From positions 14,602,001 to 14,666,000 of the forward strand of contig NC_133401.1 of assembly GCF_047511655.1 (NCBI RefSeq): a stretch of DNA of 64,000 nt, in the 5' to 3' direction. The translations under genes were made by a program, and so were the position numbers. The first letter of the stretch is position 1; each line of letters starts with the position of its first letter. The DNA is from Castor canadensis (lineage: Eukaryota; Chordata; Mammalia; Rodentia; Castoridae). The notes beneath the pieces are model-generated. The model did not search any database, was not told the DNA's origin, and saw only the letters and a list, made by a program, of their open reading frames with translations. Below are positions 57,864-64,000 of this stretch, piece after piece.

Positions 57864-60800
57864 CAGATCTCTCCCCATTTGTTCTAGATGACTCCCTAGG
57901 TCATCTTGGCCACTTCTCCCCCCCCCCCCCCAATTTAGTCCATCACCCAGTTCCGTCTACTCTGGCCCCTAGGAACCTTGACAACCTGGTCCTTCTCCCA
58001 CCTTCTCTGCCTCCTCCCTGGTCCATACTGTAGTGTCCTCATCTGGATGACTGTAATGCTCTGTGTGTGCCTCTCATTTCAATCTGTTCTCTGCATAGCA
58101 GCCAGAGGATCTTTCTAAAATATAGCTGAACTCACTCCCAATCCTTCAACGTCTCCCTGCTTTACTCGGAGGACAAAGCTCCAAATTCTAACCCGGTGCT
58201 CCCTGGTGGCTCATGCCTGTAATTGTAGCTACTAGGGAGGTAAAGATTAAGAAGATTGTGGTTTGATGTCAGAGCCAGGCAAATAGTTCTTGAGACCCTA
58301 TCTCGAAAAAAAACCAACACACAAAAAAAGGCTAATGGACTGGCTCAAGTGGTAGAGCACCTGCCTAGCAATTGTAAGGCTCTGAATTCAAACCGCTTTA
58401 CTGGCAACCCCTACCCCCCTCAAACAAAACAAAACAAAAAACTCCAAACCAGCATTGCCCCCCTCCCTTACCCTGCCCACCCTGGCTTCCTGTTACCCTC
58501 TGCCCTCCTGCCCTAAGAGTCCTCTTTAATGTCACGTGCTGCTTCCTTATTGCCTTGAGGTCTTTGCTCATGTTGTCTTATCTGTCCTCCCTGCCCACCT
58601 GCTCAAGTTAATACCTGCCCATCCTTCGGTCCAGTACCAACTTCTTGGGAAACCTCCTTCTTTCATTTTCTCAGGATTTTCCCTGTGTTGTATCACAGTT
58701 TACAATCGTCTTATTTAATTAATAAGTTTGTCCTGCTCGCCACCAAGAGCCCAGTCCTGACACCACTAGGGGTTCAGTGAATGTCTGATGAATGATTCTA
58801 CAACTGGAGCTTTCTGGGTCCAGAATCAAGGTTGAGGCATACAGTGGTTGCCAATTCACACACTCCCTGCCCAGAGAAGGCTGAGGGCAGTCATTTCTCT
58901 GCCTGCACTGGCCAAGTAAGGAAACCCAGGTGGCTCAGTGCCTCATCTGGGAAACAGGGTGATAATAATGACCCTAGCTCATCAAGTTACTGGCAAGATC
59001 AAACTGATAATAAGGAGAGCTCCGGCCAGTCTGGATGCCCTTGGGGCAGGGGTGGGAACTGATTCACTAATCTGAGGCCTGGCACCAGGGAGGGTCTCAG
59101 GAAATGACAAAGAGAATCACAGAGCTCAGGGGAATGAGCCTTTGGGGGTAAGTAGGTTCAAGCGTTTGTGAATAGGACTGTCTGGACCTTGTGCAGGGAG
59201 CCCTACCCAAGCAGATTGTTTCTGACTCCTCATGAATAACCTTAAAGGAAGTGTGATTATTAATATTCCAGTGTTATAGTTCACACATTCCTTCACTTAT
59301 TAATCCAATAAATATCTGAGTGCCTATGCTTCTGGCATTCTATGCTCTAGCACTGTAGGGTAATCAAGGTAGACACAACCCCACTCTTAGGGAGCTCACT
59401 GGGGGGACTAACAGCAATAACCATGTCCATCTCTCCTGAGGGCTTGTTGTGCACTGAACCCTCTCCACTCCTTTGAACCTTACAACAGCCCTACATGTTG
59501 GATAATTCCTCTTACCAAATCCCTTTTGAGCTTAGAAAATGGAGGCAGGGAAAAGAGGAAGCCTGTTGCCTAGGGTGTCACAGTACACATCCTGAGGAAA
59601 TGGGTCTTTGATACCCAGGCTCTTTACCATGGTCTGTACTGCTTTCAGGGTATGTTGTCCTATTGTGAGGTTCATTGTCCTGTGTGAGTGGTAGTGCTCT
59701 CAGACTCCAATTTGAGCCTGTGGGAGCCTGTGCATGGGCTCTGGAGCCAACTACAGTTCTACTCTGTGCTAATGATGAAGGGTGGGGCAGGAGGAATGAG
59801 TTTTTCCCTGCATAGGAACTTCCCACAGGTCCTCATCCAGACTGAGCGAAGACTGCCTTTGCCTGATGCTTACATCTCTGTTGGGCTGGCAGTCTTTCTC
59901 ATCTTCTGAGATCTAGGGAACCCAGGTAACAGTCTTCCCTTCTCCTAAGGGAGGGTTTGAAGGTCCCAAGCCCACCCTGAGCTCCCTTGTCCTGGAATGG
60001 GTGGGGGTGGTGGTGTCAGGAAGCAAAGCCCCAGTGGAGCTGGGCTGAGGCAGGTGGGCTGACAATGAATGAATGGATGGATTAACTGAGGGTGGGAGGT
60101 GGGAGATGTGAGGAGCTGCACTGGCCCCACAACATTCTTCACTACAGGGCACCTCTTCCTCCTACCTGGTCCTGACGCACCCCTAAATTTCCTCTTATCG
60201 GCAACAGCTGCTAAACCCCATCCCCATTATTGTCTCAAGAGCGCTGGAGACCTGAAAATCGCCACTCGAACAGTTGCCCAGGCAGAAAACACTGATAGCA
60301 ACAGTTGCCCTTGGTCACGCTGCGAATACGGAACCCGAGCGGGAACCCCGGTTCAAGAAACTCGCATTCCGGACTCTGCTCCCAAGACGGCGGGACTGGG
60401 GCGTCCGGTAATCCCTATGCACATCACCCCCTTCTCACAATGGATCGTCCCCACGCAGGGCTGCAATGGGCCACTCCACGGGCTCCCCCCCTCCCGCCCT
60501 TCTCGTGGCAGTGGGTCAATCCACTCAGTCCCGAGTGCCCCACAGGATGTGCAAGGTTCCTTCCGGGCCGCTGCCGGCTCACCTTTGGCCTTGCCTTTTT
60601 GCCACCGCCGACGACTGCGGCTCTTCGACCGCTCTTTGGCCTTCTTCGAGGCCGGGGCCCCAGTGGGCCCCGATAACCCAGCTGACTCCATCAATTCTCC
60701 GCGGTGCCGGCGCTGGGCCCAATTCCAGCAGCTAGGCCCCGCCCCTTTAGCCAATCGTTACTACACACCACCGCCGGCCCCCATATCATCCAATCCCGAG

Positions 60801-63418
60801 CTTGTTTTCCTCTGGGTTCCGCCCCCAACCGCTGGGATTGAAAGCTTGGCCCCTCCCCGCCGCTCGCATTAAAGGGACCGCGGTCAACAAAAATGCAGCC
60901 TGGAGGCGGCAAAAAGCGTCCAGCAGACAGGACAAATGGAGAGAACCCCCGGAGCGGGAGCACCCCAACAGGGAAAGCCCCAATCTTCCCGTGATGGTGC
61001 TCAGCCTCGCTATCCCACTCACCTTCCCACGGAGGGATTCCCTAGAACGCTGCCCAGTGCTCCCGCCGGGAAGAGGTGGGGGGAAAGCCGGTGCCGGTGC
61101 CCTGCAGCCTCTACCTGGGGCGCGGGGCGGCATAGAACCTCAGGCTACTTAAAGTCGGGGCGGGGCCAGCCTCGGAGGCGTGGCTGTACCTGGGAACCGT
61201 TAGAAGAGGAAGCCCCGCCTCTCCCCCCTTCAGTTCTTTCTTCGCTCCCCCTCCCTTTTTTTTTTTTAATTCTATTATTCAGGCTCTTTTCTCCCCATCC
61301 TCTCCCTCCTCCCTAAGAATGAAAGAAAGCGAGGAGAGAAGGATAATTTTCAACCCCTGCCCGCAAGCTTCCGGTTTTGGACTGTGGGGAAGGAGAGCAA
61401 AGGAAGTAGCGGGAGCTTGCGTGCCAGGGAAAAGGCGGGAAACAGAAGACGCTCGAGGCTCGCGCATGCGCACACAGCCAACTGCCCCTCATGGCACCTG
61501 CTGACAGGCAGTCTCACTTGCTTAGGGATGATATGAGCGTTTCTTGGGACTGGGTTGTGGAGGCCTAGAAAAGAGGTCTTCTTCACCCTCTGCACTGGAA
61601 AAAGCACGCCTCGAACCTCTCCTTCTTCCTTGAAAAGCACACAACCAGCCCTGGCACCGAGAGGTCTTGCTCTCTCCTCTGCTCTGAGGGGACAGCCCAG
61701 ACTTTCTGGAAGGGACAAGTTCCTGAGCACAGAGACCACCAGAACCCACCCTCCAGACTTATGGATGCCTTCAACTTCAGAATTGGGGGTGCACTGTTTT
61801 GCTCCCTCAGAATACTTCAACAAGTAGCCTCCCAATTCCATGGATAAGACTTGCTTGCCCCCCTCTCCACGGCAGAGATTAGGAGCCTAGAAAAGGAGGA
61901 TCAGGGCCCAGTGCCCCACAGCTGGAGCCTGCACCCCAAGGGCAGCAGAGGAACCCCAGGAAGAGCCAGAACCTTGGGCCTGCCACCCTCTGATGCTGCT
62001 CCCAGCCTTTCCTTCCCTCCATCCTTGACCTTGCGCTCTCCCAGGCTCCTCCTTCCCCAGAATGCAGCTCCCAAGGCCGCTTTGCCTTGCTGAACTGAGT
62101 GACTATGGAAGCTGCTGACAGGGGAGCAAATGACCTCCTGGCAGCAGAAGTTGTGAATGACCCAGATGTTGGGCTTGTCTACACGGACACTCAGGAGGGT
62201 AAGGTCCACACTGAGCATTGGTTGCCCTGGTCTTGTGCAAGATCCTTCTTTATCTTTATGCCTCATCCTCCTTATCTGTTCACTGGGGATGTTGATCTTT
62301 ATCTCACAGGGTTGTTGGAGGGTGACCTGAGCTGATCTGGTTTACAGTAAATTCTTAGTATTTCTTTCTTTTTCTTTTTTTTTTTTTTTGTTTGTTTTGT
62401 TTTTAAGATAGGGTCTCCCTATGTAGCCCAGGCTGCCCTTGAACTTTCAATATCCCCTTATCTTGTTGAATGAATGAATAAATGAATGAATGAATAACTG
62501 TCCCTGGGAGGCTCCATCCCTCCAGGTTCAGACTCACCTGTGTCCTGGTTGTTTTTGTGATTCTGGGTGCTGGCTTTCTTCCTGAAAGCCTGTCATATCC
62601 TGACATCACTTCATAACTAGGTTTCTTTGGGAATTCTGGCTTCACTCCTGGGGTCACTGTTCTATCCCCTACAACTAGAGGATTTGTCTCTGAAGATGAA
62701 TTCACATCTGATTCTGTATCAAAATCTGTGACCCATTCAAAAAATGTCTTCCCCTCTTGGGATGATCGCTGGGTGAACACTTCGTGCATTCTGGTTAGAA
62801 ATCCCCCCTGGGTTGAAAATCCCTGTTTAGATTTGACATCCTGGACTGGAGGTGTTGGTTGGGCTGTAAGGTCTGACTGTTCAGGTCCCTTTGATGATGT
62901 AGATTTAATCTGGGTAGATGGTCCCTTTTTGGGTCCAGGTATACCTTGGGCTGTAGGTATGGATCCAACTTCTTGTTGAGCTAGAGATGGGTCTACTGAT
63001 CCTGACGGGCTACAAGTCTCTCTCTCAATTCTGGTTCCTGTTGAGTTGTAAACACTGTCCCTGGCCCAGGTCCCTGCTGGGAGGCACCTTCTTGCTGTTC
63101 TGAGTGCACATTGTGGATGGAGGGTAATTGCTGTGGCACAGACTCCTGTGGGGCAAGAAATTCCTGGTGCACAGCAGATTGTTGTGCTATAGGTTCCTGC
63201 TGATATTTAGCTTCATGTTGGACAATGGGCTTCTGCTGAGTGAGGGGTCTTTGCTGTGATGCAGGCTTCTGTTGGGTATTGAATCCCTGCTGAGCCTCTG
63301 GTCTTGGTTGGCCTGTGGGTGTCTTTTCTGACTCAGGCTCTGGCTGGATTATAGGTCTCTGGTATGCCTCAGGTTCCCATTCTGGTCTAGTTACTGACGT
63401 TGAAACTGGATCCATCAT
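44935..63418 (-). CDS. LIPE: LIPE, hormone-sensitive lipase
   Basis: Cytosolic and lipid-droplet serine hydrolase for diacylglycerol, cholesteryl and retinyl esters, activated by PKA. The adipocyte form uses nine exons on the minus strand: 53548-53013 (ATG at 53528), 50883-50793, 50675-50530, 50328-50143, 50014-49720, 48446-48219, 47981-47805, 46165-45765, 45435-45226 (TGA at 45226-45228). This gives 749 residues in an unbroken frame; rodent and human adipocyte forms are about 760-775. HGGG is at 49895-49906, nucleophile GDSAG at 48403-48417 (Ser 48409-48411), catalytic Asp (LDPML) at 45421-45423 and His (LPHGF) at 45331-45333. PKA sites RRSVS (46143-46157) and RRSS (45879-45890) are kept. 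The C-terminus ends TPPAAPR, shorter than the human tail. Alternative 5' exons are listed separately. AATAAA is at 44953-44958. Confidence 0.97.
44953..44958 (-). terminator. LIPE: LIPE polyadenylation signal
   Basis: The minus strand reads tgtaaATAAAAgt: AATAAA about 270 bases past the stop codon, followed by T/A-rich DNA. Confidence 0.8.
45226..45435 (-). CDS. LIPE: LIPE last coding exon with catalytic Asp and His
   Basis: Encodes [28 protein letters not shown] and the C-terminus TPPAAPR. The Asp of LDPML and the His of LPHGF complete the catalytic triad (family knowledge). It ends about 18 residues earlier than the human protein as I recall it. Confidence 0.95.
   Translation of the reverse strand, partial: ACALDPMLDDSVMFARRLRSLGQPVTLRVVEDLPHGFLSLASLCRETRQAAGQCVERIRLILTPPAAPR
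45765..46165 (-). CDS. LIPE: LIPE exon 8: phosphorylated regulatory module
   Basis: The regulatory insert characteristic of mammalian HSL, with [12 protein letters not shown] (PKA and AMPK serines) near its start and [10 protein letters not shown] (PKA serines) near its end. It is variable in between and somewhat shorter than the human version. It returns to the catalytic fold at [12 protein letters not shown]. Confidence 0.95.
46512..46875 (-). repeat. Two reversed SINEs in a LIPE intron
   Basis: ID-like 46512-46612 (gtggcactcagggcctcatg) and dimer 46640-46875 (gtggtttgaactcatggc...aggattataggcatgaacc). Confidence 0.8.
46895..47210 (+). repeat. Two forward SINEs in a LIPE intron
   Basis: Diverged dimer 46895-47073 and an internally deleted dimer 47078-47210 in which the left half breaks off at gctactagggagg and joins the right half gctggtggagtggctc. 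Confidence 0.75.
47805..47981 (-). CDS. LIPE: LIPE exon 7
   Basis: Encodes [20 protein letters not shown] to [13 protein letters not shown], the start of the regulatory module. The exon opens with two bases of a Gly codon and closes with one base of a Glu codon. Confidence 0.95.
48219..48446 (-). CDS. LIPE: LIPE exon 6 with the catalytic serine
   Basis: Encodes [17 protein letters not shown], with the nucleophile elbow GDSAG (Ser codon 48409-48411), to [12 protein letters not shown]. Upstream acceptor is aaactag, donor gtgagg. Confidence 0.96.
48596..48815 (-). repeat. ID+B1 SINE, reversed
   Basis: gcggtaccggggattgaacc...acgctactacttgagtcaca, then gacagggtcttgctaagtat...gctgtgcaccaccatgcc. 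Confidence 0.8.
49243..49437 (+). repeat. Dimeric SINE
   Basis: tggtggtacatacctgtagt...cctcaaaaacaaaaatac, then gctagggctgtgactcaagt. Confidence 0.75.
49720..50328 (-). CDS. LIPE: LIPE exons 4 and 5 with the HGGG oxyanion motif
   Basis: Exon 50328-50143 encodes [16 protein letters not shown] to LREGQ. Exon 50014-49720 encodes [13 protein letters not shown], then [14 protein letters not shown], with the HGGG oxyanion hole of the HSL lipase family, and [15 protein letters not shown], a conserved block of the catalytic domain. Confidence 0.95.
50530..50883 (-). CDS. LIPE: LIPE exons 2 and 3
   Basis: Exon 50883-50793 ([20 protein letters not shown]) and exon 50675-50530 ([18 protein letters not shown] to TEIEVLS). 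Both belong to the N-terminal domain. Splice sites are canonical. Confidence 0.95.
50884..53012 (-). other. LIPE first common intron
   Basis: 2.1 kb of purine-rich non-coding DNA on the plus strand. It contains L2-like fragments (50990-51060, 51720-51790). No exon or young SINE was recognised. Confidence 0.75.
53013..53548 (-). CDS. LIPE: LIPE exon 1: N-terminal domain start
   Basis: Contains the adipocyte-form start codon (53528, [17 protein letters not shown]), preceded by cc tca cga tta ttg cac agc after the acceptor cccacag. All 5' exons splice here, and upstream coding exons must arrive in phase 1. It encodes 172 residues of the regulatory N-terminal domain. Confidence 0.96.
53570..53950 (-). 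repeat. ~35-bp GC-rich degenerate tandem repeat (LIPE intron)
   Basis: The complement family (ccctcaggctcaaatg, ctcagacccaggagcc) in many diverged units. On the LIPE sense strand it reads like the MEGF8 copies. Confidence 0.75.
53958..54052 (-). repeat. ID-like SINE half, reversed
   Basis: ttttttgatggtattggggt...gcagttgctctacctcatga. Confidence 0.7.
55218..55300 (-). other. LIPE: Candidate non-coding adipocyte 5' exon (exon B) of LIPE
   Basis: A strong donor (ccgggaggg/gtgagtgcc) on the minus strand lies 1.7 kb upstream of the first common exon, about the distance reported for the adipocyte exon B. An E-box-like cagctg flanks it. The 5' end is a guess. Confidence 0.35.
55470..55810 (-). repeat. 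~35-bp GC-rich degenerate tandem repeat (LIPE intron)
   Basis: About nine units with cagacccaggagtccaggcc cores on the plus strand, hence sense to LIPE on the minus strand. Confidence 0.85.
56855..56940 (-). repeat. ID-like SINE, reversed
   Basis: tgtgatgctagggatggaac...gatgtacttcaccactgag. Confidence 0.7.
57830..57861. repeat. (TG)n microsatellite
   Basis: Uninterrupted TG run of about 16 units. Confidence 0.95.
58196..58442 (+). repeat. Dimeric SINE inserted in L2-like DNA
   Basis: gtgctccctggtggctcatg...gagaccctatctcgaaaaaa...aagtggtagagcacctgcct...gaattcaaacc, with L2-like sequence on both sides. Confidence 0.8.
60300..61220. promoter_or_regulatory. LIPE: CpG island promoter at LIPE exon A
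   Basis: The most CpG-dense stretch in the window, with GC boxes (ccccgccccttt at 60737-60748), CCAAT at 60751-60755 and 60790-60794, and no TATA next to exon A. It probably drives the exon A transcript on the minus strand; a divergent transcript on the plus strand is possible. Start sites cannot be placed. Confidence 0.7.
60583..60691 (-). CDS. LIPE: LIPE exon A: N-terminal extension of the beta-cell isoform
   Basis: An ATG at 60691 opens [20 protein letters not shown] and a basic Ser/Arg-rich stretch ([16 protein letters not shown]), ending at donor aaag/gtgagc. Splicing to 53548 (cc tca...) stays in frame and adds exactly 43 residues before the adipocyte Met. This matches the published description of a pancreatic beta-cell HSL isoform with 43 extra residues from an exon A. 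It lies in a CpG island. The predicted protein is 792 aa. Confidence 0.8.
60692..62537 (-). other. LIPE intron between testis exon and exon A
   Basis: CpG-rich up to about 61.2 kb, then ordinary DNA. There is a T-rich tract at 61255-61270, a (TGAA)n tract at 62466-62496 and a reversed B1-like SINE at 62343-62460. No additional exon was recognised. Confidence 0.7.
62343..62460 (-). repeat. B1-like SINE, reversed, with long T tail
   Basis: T/C-rich tail, then gatagggtctccctatgtag and gaactttcaatatcc. The low-copy end is truncated. Confidence 0.65.
62538..63418 (-). pseudogene. LIPE: LIPE testis-specific 5' exon, reading frame broken twice
   Basis: The exon matches the human testis-form N-terminus: start [16 protein letters not shown] (ATG 63415 or 63418), Gln-rich decapeptide-like repeats ([15 protein letters not shown]), an acidic stretch ([19 protein letters not shown]) and a tail NHKNNQDTA joined to SRLLHS of the common exon. 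The three parts lie in three different frames. The first frame meets a stop (62993-62995) just after LVARQDQ, where the homologous sequence continues one frame over (SLAQQEV). A second shift falls at 62571-62600 (between YDRLSG and the NHKNNQ part). Each break looks like a net loss of one base modulo three. A full-length testis protein cannot be made from this sequence as given. Donor cag/gtgagt at 62538 is intact. Confidence 0.75.
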
Positions 63419-64000
63419 TGCTTCTGTCATGGAACATGTTGATCTTCCAGGCATCATCCTTGTGCACCTCCACCAGGCTTCCCTCTTCACAGATCTTTCA
63501 TCATGGCATTTCTCTTTGGACTCCAATCTTTCATCCTGGCATCCCTGGTCTTCCTTAAGGCAGCTGGGTTGATCACTGCTATTCCCCCAACACCTGTGCC
63601 ACTTGCTGCACTCTGTGCTTCCTACCTTGAGGGGAGGGATTATAAATAGGAGGAGGTTGTGTGCCCAGCACTCTCTTCCCAGAAGGGAGGGGCTTGCCCT
63701 CTTGTGTCATAAATAGGACCCCACCCAACTCAGCACTCAGTTAAAATGCAATGACCCCTCTCATAAGGCAAGCTTCTTAATTTAGTCTTCTGTTTCATAT
63801 GGGAGGACACACGCCAGACTCTGGATGAAGGTCCCCTCTCCCCCTTTTTTTGTCTCCCCTTCTAATGTTTGAGGAAAGGGATAGGGGGAGGCAGTTTCTA
63901 TACTTATAATAATTTTTTTCCTCTTTATTGATTCAGAAAACTGGTTGCCAGTTTAATCTCCTTACATTGTTACTCTTATCATTTCATACCCATGATAAAA
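63419..64000 (-). other. Region upstream of the LIPE testis exon
   Basis: No coding homology is seen beyond a possible N-terminal in-frame extension to 63526. It has two related AT-rich motifs (63640-63649 and 63708-63717, both ending taaatagg on the plus strand) and is AT-rich after 63.87 kb. It could hold the testis promoter. Confidence 0.5.

Larger units (their letters stand above)
53549..60582 (-). other. LIPE 5' intronic region
   Basis: Non-coding apart from the candidate exon B. Blocks of the ~35-bp repeat lie at 53570-53950 and 55470-55810. SINEs are at 53958-54052, 56855-56940 and 58196-58442. A (TG)n tract is at 57830-57861, and L2-like DNA at 58030-58195 continues at 58443-58700. 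A further L2-like piece is at 59300-59420 and a MIR-like stretch at 54740-54900. Confidence 0.75.

Noticed and set aside
60099-60872. 257-codon plus-strand open frame across the CpG island
   Set aside because: It overlaps LIPE exon A on the other strand, is low-complexity and GC-driven, and shows no recognisable domain.
1-64000. A previously undescribed defence, toxin or mobile-element system
   Set aside because: All long supported coding sequence belongs to three known mammalian genes; the rest is introns, common repeats and regulatory DNA.

Overview
This is mammalian nuclear DNA: split genes with GT-AG introns, CpG islands, SINEs of the 7SL-derived (B1/Alu-like) and tRNA-derived (ID-like) types, MIR and L2 fossils, and microsatellites. 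The gene order MEGF8 - CNFN - LIPE is the one known from human 19q13.2. The abundant SINE that joins a 7SL-like left half to an ID-like right half (right half reading ggctggtggagtggctcaa...ccctgagttcaaacccc) points to a rodent, most likely the beaver group (Castorimorpha). That taxon call rests on memory of SINE consensus sequences and is moderate.

Layout. (1) 1-26440, + strand: the last 30 coding exons (2133 codons plus stop) of MEGF8, a giant single-pass receptor. The order is PSI repeats, calcium-binding EGF and laminin-EGF modules, second CUB domain, EGF modules, a six-blade kelch propeller, more PSI, EGF and laminin-EGF modules, a transmembrane helix and a cytoplasmic tail with the MASRPFA motif. 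Its 3' UTR probably ends near 28.02 kb. (2) 28.0-32.4 kb: repeat-rich intergenic DNA. (3) 32.42-34.62 kb, - strand: CNFN (cornifelin, 111 aa) with a TATA promoter and a possible extra in-frame 5' exon. (4) 34.7-44.9 kb: intergenic, SINE-dense, with a small promoter-like CpG/CRE/CCAAT island at 41.1-41.45 kb that may be the start of the LIPE antisense transcript. (5) 44.93-63.4 kb, - strand: LIPE (hormone-sensitive lipase). Nine exons encode the 749-aa adipocyte form. A CpG-island exon at 60.6-60.7 kb adds exactly 43 residues (the beta-cell form). The testis-specific 5' exon lies at 62.54-63.42 kb. (6) 63.4-64 kb: region upstream of the testis exon.

The genes are unrelated in function: MEGF8 attenuates Hedgehog signalling at the cell surface, CNFN is a cornified-envelope protein, and LIPE hydrolyses diacylglycerol, cholesteryl ester and retinyl ester. 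MEGF8 and CNFN converge tail to tail; CNFN and LIPE are in tandem.

I see no novel defence or mobile 'system'. The observations most worth a second look are: two independent reading-frame breaks in the LIPE testis exon; a decayed copy of the alternative MEGF8 cassette exon found in human; an in-frame upstream coding exon for CNFN; the intergenic CRE island; and a dispersed ~35-bp GC-rich repeat whose orientation follows transcription in the host introns.
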